Source: Pogonophryne albipinna
Lineage: Eukaryota; Chordata; Actinopteri; Perciformes; Artedidraconidae
Length of the DNA stretch: 64,000 nt
Direction: 5' to 3'
NCBI GenBank assembly: GCA_028583405.1
Contig: CM053260.1
Coordinates: 17,005,763-17,069,762 of the forward strand
Position numbers and translations under genes: made by a program. Position 1 is the first letter of the stretch, and each line of letters begins with the position of its first letter. The notes under the pieces were generated by a model. That model had not been told where the DNA came from. It worked only from the letters and a program-made list of their open reading frames with translations, and made no database searches. Positions 35,440-47,240 of this stretch are shown in pieces.

Positions 35440-37415
35440 CACAATAGCTTGCACTGCTTCTGCTGCAAAATGTTTTCACAGAGAAATTACAAACTTAATA
35501 GGGAAGGACTAAAGGACTGGAAACATGCAAGTCACTTGCTCAAGGTACGTGAAGAAAGCAAGGAGCACAACACAAACATGGCAACATGGAAGGAGTTAGA
35601 CGTCCGTCTTGCCAGGGGGCTTACAATAGATATGCAAGAGATGGCCCTTGCTCAGGCTGAGAGAAATAGGTGGCGCGACGTTCTCACCCGATTCGTGGCA
35701 ATAATTCAGTCCTTAGCAGAGAGAAACTTGGCTCTGAGGGGGTCCACAGACACATTAAAGCAACCAGACAATGGCAACTTTTTAAAAGAAGTGGAGCTTA
35801 TTGCCAAATTCGATCCAGTCATGAAGCAGCATGTTGGTAGGGTGGAAAGTGGAGCTGGCAGTCACACACATTATATGGGCAAAATAATTCAAAATGAACT
35901 GATTGACTCAATCAGCTCTAAAATACTGGACACAATTGTTGAAGAGATAAAAACGTGTAAGTATTTCTCCATCATTTTGGATTGCACTCCTGATCTGAGT
36001 CATAAAGAACAACTCTCTGTTATTGTCAGGATAGTATCGCTAGAAAACAAACCACAGGTTAAAGAACATTTCCTGGGCTTTCTTGTGGCAGAGCAGTCAA
36101 CAGGGGAAAGTTTGACATTGCTCATTCTCAAAAGGCTGGAGGAACTTAACATCCCCTTTGAGGACTGCAGAGGACAGTCGTATGACAACGGTGCCAACAT
36201 GAAGGGTAAGAATAAAGGTGTTCAGGCTAGGTTGCTTCAGCAGAACCCAAGAGCTTTTTTTGTCCCTTGTGGTGCTCACACCTTAAATCTGGTGGTAGCT
36301 GATGCCGCAAAGAGCTCACCAGGCTACTTTGGCTATTTAACAAAGTTGTACAAACTCTTCTCGGCCTCCACGCATAGATGGGACATCCTGCTGAAACATG
36401 TCACAACAACCCTGAAATCGTGGTCAGAGACCAGATGGGAAAGCAGGATAAAAAGCGTTGAGGCAGTAAAGTACGAGGCTGGGGAAATCAGAGAGGCTCT
36501 TCTGGAGGTGAGGGAAACAACTGCAGACCCTGTGGTGAGAGTTGAAGCCCAGTCTTTAGCTGAGGAGATTGGATCTTACCTTTTTATCATTTGCATATGG
36601 TATGACATCCTCTACAAGATCCAGCATGTGAGCAAACTGATGCAGCCACCCTCCATGCAGTTAGATGTGGCTGTCGACCTGCTGAAGAAAACAGGAGATT
36701 CCTTCACCTGCTACAGAAGGACTGGATTTTCTGATGCACAGACAACTGCAAAGGAGATGTGTGAGGAGATGAACGTGGAGTCTGTTCTCAAACAAAAGCG
36801 GTTGAGATCCACAAAACGGCAGTTGGTTATGAGTCTCCAGATGAGCCTATTGATGATGCACTTAAAAAAATGGAAATCATATTTTTAAATGTGGTTGTGG
36901 ATACAGCCCTCTCTTCACTTGGTGAGAGATTTCAGCACCTTGAAGAGGTAAATGACAAGTTTGGAGTGCTCATCAACTTTCCCACCACATCAAACGAAGA
37001 ACTGCCAAAGCACTGTCAAACCCTGAGCTCTGCTCTGACCCATGATGGACAACCAGACATTGATGGCAGGGAACTTGCTGCAGAAATGCAAAATGTTCCA
37101 CATTTGCCATCAAAGAAGATGACAAACATGGAACTATTGACCTTCCTTCATGAGAAGAAGCTGACAGAAATGTACCCCAATGTGTGGGTTGCTCTGAGAA
37201 TCTCTGCCACTCGTCCTGTTACAGTGGCTGGTGCTGAAAGAAGCTTCTCAAAGCTCAAACTGGTCAAAACTTACCTGAGAGCTTCTATGGGACAAGAACG
37301 TCTCAGTGGACTATCCATCATAAGCATCAACCATGTGGTCTCAAAACAGCTGTCTTATGATGATGTCATAGATAATTTTGCTTCAAGAAAGGCAAGGAGA
37401 GTCAGGCTAAGGTAA
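35440..37415 (+). pseudogene. hAT-G transposase, catalytic and dimerisation domains
   Basis: A long open frame from about 35440 to 36888 (start context is internal, not an ATG) reads a zinc-finger-like CFCCKMFS, KDWKHASHLLK, the RNase H-like core (SIILDCTPDLSHKEQLSV; CRGQSYDNGANMKGKNKG) and CGAHTLNLVV. A register change near 36825 moves the frame, after which 36870-37415 reads ...MEIIFLNVVVDTALSSLGER and the hAT C-terminal dimerisation block (VAGAERSFSKLKLVKTYLRA, GLSIISINH) to a stop. Apart from that shift and the upstream breaks the sequence is well preserved, suggesting recent inactivation. Confidence 0.85.
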
Positions 37416-37739
37416 GGTGTTGAGGTGTGAGATTGAGGCCTGTAGTATTTTAATGGTTGGATTTTGGCTAAATCTTGCTTTTAACCAAGACTGAAGTGAT
37501 TGATAGCAAATATTTCGCTACCCAGAAGTAGTATGTTTAAGTGTTCAGCAAAGCAGCTTTTGTTTTAAATTAGTAAATGTTTCTGGGTTGTACTTCTTAC
37601 ACATCCAGCTCTTAAGGTGAGGCAATTAGTCTCTCACGGACTGTATATCAGTACAGGTGGATTGTGTGCCTGTCAGCAGAGGAGCAACCCTGCTGAGCAA
37701 CCTCAGCAGGGAGCAAGTGGAGGGGCCATGTGTGAATAG

Positions 37740-38335
37740 GCCTTTCATTTCATTTCATTTCAAACCTTTATTTAGACAGATAGGTCCCTTGAGATCATGG
37801 ATCTCTTTTACAAGGGAGACCTGCATCAATTTAGTTCCACATGAAACATAAAAAGAACATAAAAACAACAATAGAGGACATCATATTTACATATTCACCA
37901 ACACTTACAAACACCCATAGTGTCAGAAAGCATCTCGTGCAGACGTGCCTTAAAAACATTCAGAGAAATAAAATTGCTCAATTTCAATTTGGACTGTAGG
38001 CTGTTCCAAGCAAGTGGAGCTGCACACATAAAAGCTGTCTTACCCAAGACAGTCCTTACTCTTGGTACATCTAACAAGACTACATCCTGCGACCTCAGAC
38101 AATAGCTGCTTGCAACTTTCTGCTTTACCAGAGAACAGATGTAATACGGGAGTTTGCCCAACATAGCTTTATAAATAAAAGTGTACCAGTGACTGAGCCT
38201 CCGTACAGAGAGTGATGGTAAACCTGCCTTGGCATACAGTGTACAGTGATGTGTAAGCGCTTTACAATTTGTGACAAATCTCAGAGCACTGTGATACGCA
38301 GCATCCAATTTGCTCAGGTAGAACAAAAATTGCTT
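37740..38335 (-). mobile_element. 5'-truncated non-LTR retrotransposon (LINE) on the minus strand
   Basis: The open frame 38326-37895 (143 aa) encodes the C-terminal end of a LINE polymerase: FYLSKLDAAYHSALRFVTN, CTLYAKAGLPSLSVRRLSHW, AAPLAWNSLQSKLKLSNF. A short 3' UTR follows, ending in a GAAAT microsatellite at 37742-37760. No upstream RT domain remains. Type is Rex1/CR1-like by appearance. Confidence 0.8.
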
Positions 38336-38592
38336 TAGAAAGCACTGGTGTGTTGGCGAAGGCTGCTGACTGCAATTATAGGTTTTAATGTTGTATTTGT
38401 GTTAAAATAAATAAATCTCCCAAAAAACGTATACAGCTTCTGTGTTTTTTTTGGGGGCGGGGGGGGGGGGGGGGGGGGGCGCCATCTAAAATCTCGCCTA
38501 GGGCAGCAAATTGGTCAGGGCCGGCCCTGACTGTATGGGTTAGCCCTATAGATTACCCAACACAAATACTCTGGCGCCGCCACTGTTTGCGG

Positions 38593-38676
38593 TCTACAAT
38601 GACAGAGAAGAGCCTGTCAAGTTTGGCTGTACTCAGCATTGAATCAAAACGCACCATAGCTTTAAATCGTTTGTGA
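38593..38676 (+). pseudogene. hAT-C transposase C-terminal fragment
   Basis: Reads STMTEKSLSSLAVLSIE then SKRTIALNRL and stop, matching the last part of the hAT dimerisation domain. The upstream codons (…YLR) lie at 22780 on the other side of hAT-D, consistent with hAT-D having inserted inside this exon. Confidence 0.6.
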
Positions 38677-38780
38677 GGCGTTTTGCTGATCAAGATGGTA
38701 ATCGCCACATTCAGCTGTAATACTCTGCTTGATGCTCTGCTCACGGATGAGTCGATGAGAATAATAAACCTTTTAGAACA

Positions 38781-39057
38781 TTTTAGAGTGGCCCTTTATT
38801 GTGGCCAGCCTAAGGCACACCTGTGCAATAATCATGCTGTCTAATCAGCATCTTGATATGCCACACCTGTGAGGTGGGATGGATTATCTCGGCAAAGGAG
38901 AAGTGCTCACTCTCACAGATTTTTTCAGATTTGTGAACAATATTTGAGAGAAATGGTTATTTTGTGTACATAGAAAATGTTTCAGATCTTTGAGTTCATC
39001 TCATGAAAAATGGGAGCAAAAACAAAAGTGTTGCGTTTATATTTTTGTTCAGTGTAT
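38781..39057. mobile_element. Tc1/mariner-like terminal remnant
   Basis: About 277 bp ending ...GCGTTTATATTTTTGTTCAGTG. Inverted, this is CACTGAACAAAAATATAAACGC, a terminus I recognise from Tc1-like elements of many fishes. Only one end is present, so it is truncated. It lies in the right part of hAT-C. Confidence 0.55.
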
Positions 39058-39458
39058 TTATATTTAAGGCTTTACTGATGTGCCACAATAATGTCACCTA
39101 TGTTATTGAGTTAAAATATCAATATTGTGGCTTTCCAAGTTAACATTAATTGATATGACTGCGATTAAATCAGCATATATTTCTTTCAGTGGATGCCACC
39201 CCTCAAAAATTCTCCTGCCACCCTCTTGCCACCCCATGAATATTTTTCTAGATCCGCCCCTGATCTGAGTGCAAGCGTACGGTTTGAGCAGAAGCAGAGC
39301 AGAGTGCAAGCAGGCACTATTTGAGAGTGCAAGCAGGCACTATTTGAGTGCGAGGACAGGGTTTGAGGGAAATAAATACATAAAGTATGCTCTCAAATTT
39401 AAATACCACGCCCTTGAATAAAGATAGGGAATAACCCCCATAATATGGGCAGTTTTTT

Positions 39459-39743
39459 TTCTTCTTTTTTGTTACTGCATGCATGTCTGAGCATATTTTA
39501 TTAACTTAGAGGCATAGAGGATTTACGTTCATTTTATCCATGTTTGTAAAAGCAAGCTAACTTGAAATACTAGACTATTCATTTTACAATGGGTTTCAAG
39601 TTAGCTTGCTTTTACAAAACATGCAGAACGCACGGTTGTGGCACAACGTTAGTGGATAAAATTAACGTAAATCCTCTATGCCTCTAAAAGTTAATAAAAC
39701 CTGCCCAGTGCCCAGACATCCATACGGTAACAAAAGAAGAAAG
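39459..39743. repeat. FB2: second foldback element
   Basis: The arms about 39459-39570 and 39597-39743 are reverse complements. Shared landmarks are TTAGAGGCATAGAGGATTTACGT and TTTGTAAAAGCAAGCTAACTTGAAA, around a spacer of about 25 bp. It sits almost directly beside the right end of FB1. Noncoding. Confidence 0.85.
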
Positions 39744-39926
39744 CGCGCCGCCTGCCGCCATTTTATGCTCGAAAATAGTGTTTCTCTGATCATGGGGGTG
39801 CTAGTGGAGCCTGTGGAGCCTCGCAGCAGCGAAACTGTGATGCGCTTACACTTTAGGTGCGCCGCGCTTTGGGGGGGGGGGGGCTGCTAGTGGAGCCACG
39901 CAGCAGCGAAACTGTGGTACGCTTAC

Positions 39927-40524
39927 GGCCGGTCCACACACAGGCATGAAAAAAATCTTGAAAAATCTTGATGCTGGGCGTGTCTGAAGCTTGGCGATTT
40001 CACGCGCCCAAGGCGACCAACAACCAATCACATGAATCTCCCGCCCCCGACATACAAAGCAATAGCAATGTTAAAACGAAGTAAACTGGATATAAAATCC
40101 CCAAACAGGCGAAAACCTACCAGTTTCATCCACTGTCTCTGCCACCTCCCTCCATGCCTGGTTCCTCCGGTTTGTATCCCGGTAAATAGTTCTGGTCGTA
40201 AAGAATCGGGTGATTTGCTACCGTAATTTCTCGTTTGGAATATGAGGAAATGAACTGCGGTCTGGCTCTCCCAGCTTGCACGCGGTTTGATTGGCTAGCG
40301 CTTGTACTGGCGGGATTTGCATAAACGGGATTTGATTGGCTGATGCTAGCTTCGAAAGCATCGGGAGCATCAAAAGTTGAACATTGCTCAACTTTTGATG
40401 CTCACGATGCTTGCAAAGCCATGCTCCGCTCCCCACAATGCAGTTCGGCGAAGATTCAAAATCTTCAAGTGAATGGGCGAAGCTTTGAAAGATTTTTTCA
40501 TGCCTGTGTGTGGACGGACCGTTA
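39927..40524. mobile_element. Nonautonomous TIR element CGGTCCACACACAGGCATGA
   Basis: The left end (GGTCCACACACAGGCATGAAAAAAATCTTG) and the right end (AAAGATTTTTTCATGCCTGTGTGTGGACGGACC) are inverted repeats. The middle has a small palindrome around TCAACTTTTGATGCTC at 40370-40400. It sits in the second copy of a local duplication (CGCAGCAGCGAAACTGTG...TTACACT.TAGGTGCGCC at 39820-39870 and about 39897-40545). Confidence 0.75.
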
Positions 40525-41754
40525 CACTGTAGGTGCGCCCAGCGCCATATAGACTGAGAGTTATGTCATCTCCGTTCACTCCAATGGACCACTTTTTTAC
40601 AGCAATGGCGGATCGTGGAGCCTCTCAATCGTTCCCCGGAAGTCAGCGCCAAGGCTAGCAGAGCTGTAGAGTTGCAGCATAATAGACCGTTCGTGACGGA
40701 CTTTTAAAGGTAAGAAGAAGTTTAAAGATTTATATTGCGGATATTATCAGTACATCTGATTCAAATTAACATGTGTATTAAAGGATGTCAGTGGATTATC
40801 CCTAAATTAGTAGATTTAGGGAACGTTTACAGATAACAGATCAAGCTAGGATACCGAATCAAGTTAGCAACACACGTTGAACAGCCTTTTAATTGTAAAT
40901 TCCGTTCTCTTAATGTCATTTCGTCCAACGTTGTTGAATTAGAGAAGAGGGGCTTCTAAACGGGATTGTATGCGGGGGTGGAGGGAGTTAAATATTAGAT
41001 AAATATAACTTTGGTGCGTGTAAGAGTGAGTGTTTTTAGCAGAGCCATATTGTGTCCTTGTGATTATGTTGATTATTACCTGTCTGTATAATGTTGCAGC
41101 TCAGCTGATTTTGGATTGATGGCAAAGGGAGAGGGACTTAAGTGAGAGTGAAAACACAAGGTAAGTTTAATACTACTGTTTTATATAAGTAAGCATACTA
41201 AACATGTATTCTATCACTGTATTATATAAGTAATCTTGTTAGTAACCTACTGTATGGCAGGTGGAGGGGCAGTGATGTTACAGGTGGAGGGGCAGTGATG
41301 TTACAGGTGGAGGAGCAAAACTGCAAGACTGCAAACTCACAAGACAGAGAAATCAAAGTTTGTTCTCCAGAGAAGAGGTTGATTTCACTTCAATTTTTTC
41401 ATATTTTCTAAAGATGTGGAAATGGCACAAAAAAAAACTTGAGAGCTGTAACCAAGACAACTGTAACAACATGAGTAGAGAGCCACCAAGGTTTTTTAAG
41501 TCCCTCTCTTACTCCATTTTGCCAACCCAAACTTCCAGGTACATGACGGGACACCTTGCTTGTTTTTGTTGTTTGCGCTCCTCTGGCTGTGTGCTGGCAG
41601 GTGGAGGGCAGTGATCCCTTCCCTTCTTCCCTCAATCTTTGAGACTAATGTAAGTAGAAGACATGGCACAGTAAATGTTCGAACATTTAAAATATTATAT
41701 CACTTAAAAATAAGAAATATTACTTTTGTTACTAAGAGTTCATACTTATTATAC
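40525..41754. other. hAT-A interior, no recognised gene
   Basis: Contains a CpG-bearing stretch at 40590-40700 and a 31-bp direct repeat (GGTGGAGGGGCAGTGATGTTACA) at about 41260-41310. There is no coding domain in any frame. It may be part of the transposon whose THAP exons lie just to the right. Confidence 0.45.
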
Positions 41755-42633
41755 CTGTGTCACCTTTCACACTATCGCTGTGATCATGAGCTATGGGCTT
41801 TGTAGATACAGGTCCCGGGGTGAATCGTGGTGCAGGGGCCCTTCTCTTTTTGACAACAGGGCGATGCACGAAGATGGTGGGTATAGCCTCTGCTCTCAGC
41901 CTAGTCTTGCCCTTTTTTGTCTTGACAAACTGGTCTGCATCAAAATGTGCCTGCGGAGTGACTTGAGGTTACTTCACACACAGAACAACTCAGTTTTGTC
42001 TGCCCACATACATATTCCATAGTGGTTGAATACACAGTATTAGGAAACACTTTATACTTACTGGACATGTTATACTCATTACATACTGTATATAAAATAT
42101 GACCAAGAATGTGAGACAACTTTATAGAAATTCATATCACATCTGTTACTGATGCCATTTGTCATACTTTGTTAAACTCACAAATAATAAAGTTTCATAA
42201 CTTCAGTTGGGAACAGAGACCACACCTTATCTCCCCAGGGCAATTTCCCATCCAATAGGTGTGCTATATAGGTGTGTATAACCCTTTCTCCTGTCTGTTA
42301 CTCCCTCTTTCAGCACAAGAACCAGAGGGGGATTCAATGGAGCCTGAATACCTGCACTGAGACCCTCACCCTGCACCCTGAGTCTCAACTCTCAGTGTTT
42401 TTCAAGCCTTTCCCTGTTTTTTTGTATTAAACAAAACATTAAGCTTTCCCAATGGTGTGGTTTTCGTTTTGTGAAAAAGTGCAAATGCAGTGTTTGTAAA
42501 TCACATATTTTTTTGCTGTCGGTCGTGAAATTGCTCCTGCTTCCTCCGCTCTGTGTCAGTGGGGAAGCCGTACATTCGTACTCCTTTCTCGGAGCGATTG
42601 GAGCATCCCCAGGCAGCACAGCAAACCATGGTG
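41755..42633 (-). pseudogene. THAP-domain transposon gene remnant (two exons)
   Basis: The first exon is near 42633-42500 and starts MVCCAAWGCSNRSEKGVRMY, then GFPTDTERRKQ, the front half of a THAP domain; a clean donor is not obvious. The second exon, about 41961-41755, reads HFDADQFVKTKKGKTRLRAE, then AIPTIFVHRPVVKKRRAP, the back of a THAP domain plus linker, and ends at a GTAT donor (41754). The Cys of the CxxH pair appears lost. The gene once continued further left on the minus strand. Confidence 0.6.
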
Positions 42634-42679
42634 GCGACTAGGAGGCAGCACAGCAAACCAGGACAACACGGAGGAAAAG

Positions 42680-42966
<287 letters not shown>

Positions 42967-43097
42967 GGAGTTGGCCTTTGATGTGAGGGTTAGAGATAAG
43001 CCTGGGATGTTAATCTATATGTTGATTAAGACACTCTCTGTGAGGTGAGAAGCGAGGGGATGGAGTTCGTCTTTAAAAAAGAAATACGCTCAAACTA

Positions 43098-46000
43098 AAT
43101 AAAACAGGCATTCACTGAAATAGCCTCAAAATCACAAACTGCCATTAAGAGTCAGATTCTTAACGAAATCTACTGACACAAAGTACTTCATTATCTACTT
43201 TTCAGCTTTTATACACAAAAGTGTATCTTTCAGTAACTTTCTCAGAGAATTTAAACATAAATCTGTCAATTGTTCAAAACAGCCTTCACTGAAATAGCCT
43301 CAAAATGACAAACTGCCATTAAGAGTCAGATGCTTGACGAAATCTACTAAAACAGAGTACTTTTCATGGTAGTGGTCAGCTTTTAAACACAAAAGTGTAT
43401 CTTTCAGTAACTTTCTGAGAGAATTTAAGCATAAATCTGTCAAATGTTAAAAACAGCCTTCACTGAAATAGCCTCAAAATCACAAACTGCCATTAAGAGT
43501 CAGATTCTTAACGAGATCTACTGACACAAAGTACTTCATTATCTACTTTTTCAGCTTTTAAAAAAGAAAAGTGTATCTTTCGGTAACTTTTTGAGAGAAT
43601 TAAGCATAATTTTGTCAAATGGTCAAAACAGCCTCTGTTTCAAGCCACAAAATCACAAACTGCCATTAAGAGGCAGAATCCTAACGACATCTACTGACAC
43701 AAAGTACTTCATTATCTACTTTTCAGCTTTTATACACAAAAGTGTATCTTCCAGTAACTTTCTCAGAGAATTTAAACATAAATCTGTCAAATGTTCAAAA
43801 CAGCCTTCACTGACATAGCCTCAAAATCACAAACTGTCATTAAGAGTCAGATTCTTAACGAAATCTACTCAGAGTACTTCATGGTAATGGTCAGCTTTTT
43901 ATAAACAAAGTGTATCTTTCAGTAACTTTCTGAGAAAATTAAGCATAAATCAGTCAAATGTTCAAAACAGCCTTCACTGACATAGCCTCAAAATCACAAA
44001 CTGTCATTAAGAGTCAGATTCTTAACGAAATCTACTCAGAGTACTTCATGGTAGTGGTCAGCTTTTATACACAAAAGTGTATCTTTCAGTAACTTTCTCA
44101 GAGAATTTAAACATAAATCTGTCAAATGTTCAAAACAGCCTTCACTGAAATAGCGTCAAAATCACAAACTGGCTGAAACTGTACAGTGAACTGGAGAAAT
44201 TACAGCACAGAGTTTTCTACTACGACACAGATAGTATAATCTATGTGACAAGACAGGGCAGTCTCCAGTACTTTCATGGTAGTGGACAGCTTTTTAAAAA
44301 GAAAAGTGTATCTCTCGGTAACCTTTTGAGAGAATTAAGCATAAATCTGTCAAATGTTCAAAACGGCCTTCACTGAAATAGCCTCAAAATGATAAACTGC
44401 CATTAAGAGTCAGATGCTTGACGAAATCTCATGGTAGTGGTCAGCTTTTAAACATAAAAGTGTATCTTTCGGTAACTTTTTGAGAGAATTAAGCATAAAT
44501 CTGTCAAATGTTCAAAACTGCCTTGTTTCACTGAAATGGATAAATGTATCCGAAAATAGTGTCTCTTAAGGCGGATATAGTCCCCTGATAACCCCCGTTA
44601 CATTCCTCCAGAGTCAGAAATAATGTAAGTTAACTTTTGGAAGAACCAGAGAAAAGGGTGAAAATGGATAAAATATATCCGAAAATAGTGTCTCTTAAGG
44701 CAGGTAGAGTCCCCTGACAACTCCCCTTACATTCATCCAGAGTCAGAAAAAGTCTCTACGTTATCTTTTTTTGGGAGAACCAGAGGAAAGGGGTGAAAAT
44801 GGAGAAATTGTATCCGAAAATAGTGTCTCTTAAGGCGGGTAGAGTATGGGAATTGAACGATAAACCGATCACTGTAAATGAAACGCAGAGAGAAGCAGCA
44901 GTGCAAATCGTTAAGTCTATTACCTTGTATGCACTACGACACTAACTTGGTAAAATGTAATGTGTTTTTTATGAAAATGTGTTGAATGTTGTGTTTTCAA
45001 TTAAACAACCATTACAAAATGAAAATGTGTTTTATTTATTTTTTGCTTTCATATATAGTAATAGTATTGTAAACAAAACATTTAAAATGTATCATGTGCT
45101 CTCATTGTATGCTCTGTTTTTTTTTTCAGTAACTTTCTCAGAGAATTTAAGCATAAATCTGTCAAATGTTCAAAACAGCTTTGTTTCACTGAAATGGCGT
45201 CAAAATCACAAACTGGCTGAAACTATACAGTGAATTGGAGAAATTACAACACAGAGTTTTCTACTACGACACAGATAGTATAATCTATGTGACAAGACAG
45301 GGGCAGTCTCCAGTACTTTCATGGTAGTGGTCAGCTTTTTTAAATACAAAAATGTATCTTTTCAGTAACTTTCTGAGAGAATTAAGCATAAATCTGTCAA
45401 ATGTTCAAAACAGCCTTCACTGAAATAGCCTCAAAATCACAAACTGCCATTAAGAGTCAGATTCTTAACGAAATCTGACACAAAGTACTTCATTATCTAC
45501 TTTTTCAGCTTTTATAAAAGAAAAGTGTATCTTTCGGTAACTTTTTGAGAGAATTAAGCATAAATCTGTCAAATGTTCAAAACGGCCTTCACTGAAATAG
45601 CCTCAAAATGACAAACTGCCATTAAGAGTCAGAATCCTAACGAAATCTACTGACACAGAGTACTTCATTATCTACTTTTTCAGCTTTTTATACACAAAAG
45701 TGTATCTTTTCAGTAACTTTTTGAGAGAATTAAGCATACATCTGTCAAATGTTCAAAACAGCCTTGTTTCACTGAAATAACCTCAAAATCACAAACTGCC
45801 ATTAAGAGTCAGATGCTTGACGAAATCTAATAAAACAGAGTACTTCATTATCTACTTTTCAGCTTTTATACACAAAAGTGTATCTCTCAGTAACTTTCTC
45901 AGAGAATTTAAGCATAAATCTGTCAAATGTTCAAAACAGCCTTGTTTCACTGAAATAGCCTCAAAGTCACAAACTGTCATTAAGAGTCAGATTCTTAACG

Positions 46001-47240
46001 AAATCTACTGACACAAAGTACTTCATGGTAGTGGTCAGCTTTTAAACACAAAAGTGTATCTTTCAGTAACTTTCTGAGAGAATTTAAGCATAAATCTGTC
46101 AAATGTTCAAAACAGCCTTGTTTCACTGAAATAGCGTCAAAATCACAAACTGGCTGAAACTGTACAGTGAATTGGAGAAATTACAGCACAGAGTTTTCTA
46201 CTACGACACAGATAGTATAATCTATGTGACATGACAGGGGCAGTCTCCAGTACTTTCATGGTAGTGGACAGCTTTTTAAAAAGAAAAGTGTATCTCTCGG
46301 TAACCTTTTGAGAGAATTAAGCATAAATCTGTCAAATGTTCAAAACAGCCTTGTTTCACTGAAATAGCCTCAAAATGACAAACTGCCCATTAAGAGTCAG
46401 ATGCTTGACGAAATCTCATGGTAGTGGTCAGCTTTTAAACATAAAAGTGTATCTTTCAGTATCTTTTTGAGAGAATTAAGCATAAATCTGTCAAATGTTC
46501 AAAACTGCCTTGTTTCACTGAAATGGATAAATGTATCCGAAAATAGTGTCTCTTAAGGCGGATATAGTCCCCTGATAACCCCTGTTACATTCCTCCAGAG
46601 TCAGAAATAGTGTAAGTTAACTTTTGGAAGAACCAGAGAAAAGGTGTGTGAAAATAGTGTCTCTTAATGCGGGTAGAGTATGGGAATTGAACGATAAACC
46701 AATCACTGTAAATGAAACGCGGAGAGAAGCAGCAGTGCAAATCGTTAAGTCTATTATCTTGTATGCACTACGACACTAACTTGGTAAAATGTAATGTGTT
46801 TTTTATGAAAATGTGTTGAATGTTGTGTTTTCAATTAAACAACCATTACAAAATGAAAATGTGTTTTATTTATTTTTTGCTTTCATATATAGTAATAGTA
46901 TTGTAAACGAAACATTTAAAGTGTATCATGTGCTCTCATTGTATGCTCTGTTTTTTTTTGACAGATTTATGTTTAAATTCTCTGAGAAAGTTACTGAAAG
47001 ATACACTTTTGTGTATAAAAGCTGAAAAGTAGATAATGAAGTACTTTGTGTCAGTAGATTTCGTTAAGAATCTGACTCTTAATGGCAGTTTGTGATTTTG
47101 AGGCTATTTCAGTGAAGGCTGTTTTGAACATTTGACAGATTTATGCTTAAATTCTCTGAGAAAGTTACTGAAAGATACACTTTTGTGTCAAAAAGCTGAC
47201 CACTATCATGAAGTACTCTGTGTCAGGAGATTTCAGCACA
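43098..47240. repeat. Satellite-like array, unit about 155-180 bp, with higher-order structure
   Basis: Units share GTGTATCTTTCAGTAACTTT, GCATAAATCTGTCAAATGTT and CATTAAGAGTCAGATTCTTA. Unit starts (at GTGTATC) fall near 43219, 43395, 43571, 43742, 43910, 44077, 44306 and 44460, then resume at about 45350-46450. A second motif (CGAAAATAGTGTCTCTTAAG) appears three times in 44550-44840 and recurs at about 46535-46680. A block of about 840 bp at 44160-45000 is repeated nearly identically at 46133-46955. The last units (about 46962-47230) are inverted. Confidence 0.9.

Larger units (their letters stand above)
28456..38529 (+). mobile_element. hAT-G: autonomous-type hAT with a broken transposase gene
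   Basis: The left end CAGGGCCGGCCCTTGG and the right end (inverted) CAGGGCCGGCCCTGACC-like flank a 10-kb element with perfect 8-bp TSD ACTGTATG (28448-28455 and 38530-38537). It carries a plus-strand ZMYM1-like hAT transposase gene in pieces (28854-28935, 29893-30035, 32784-33230, 35440-37415). The pieces are separated by a LINE tail plus hAT-H and by a further insertion. A G-rich run at about 38453-38480 precedes the right end. Confidence 0.9.
22790..38585. mobile_element. hAT-D, inserted in hAT-C
   Basis: The left end CAGGGTATGCTG is at 22790 and the right end GGCGCCGCCACTG finishes at 38585. The perfect 8-bp TSD TTTGCGGT is at 22782-22789 and 38586-38593. The termini are not closely similar beyond the CAG/CTG tips. 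The insertion interrupts the hAT-C reading frame just before STMTEKSLSSLAVLSIE. The rest of the element is made of nested insertions and noncoding DNA. Confidence 0.75.
22499..39262. mobile_element. hAT-C, inserted in the right arm of FB1
   Basis: The ends are CAGTGGCGGTTCTAC (left) and GTAGAACCG-like inverted ATCCGCCCCTG (right), with a perfect 8-bp TSD ATCTGAGT (22491-22498 and 39263-39270). The right subterminal region has repeated 'ggggtggcaagagggtggcagg' on the minus strand, a common fish hAT signature. It has been expanded from probably under 2 kb to 16.8 kb by hAT-D and a Tc1-like remnant. A short transposase C-terminal fragment lies at 38593-38676. Confidence 0.9.
18994..39441. mobile_element. 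FB1: foldback element with long inverted arms, split by two hAT insertions
   Basis: The left arm runs from 18994 to about 19325. The right arm is found in two parts, 22375-22490 and 39263-39441, because hAT-B and hAT-C inserted later. Matching landmarks are ATGGGGGTTATTCCC (left) against GGGAATAACCCCCAT (right), TTTGAGAGCATACTTTATGT, and AATCCCTCAACCAATAGGAGG. Excising the two hATs leaves a palindrome with arms of several hundred bp and a loop of about 60 bp around 19310-19365. The element appears noncoding, and its TSD is uncertain. Confidence 0.75.

Noticed and set aside
38453..38480. Long G run as a quadruplex-type regulatory site
   Set aside because: A homopolymer next to a transposon end; more likely slippage or assembly noise, and no supporting context.
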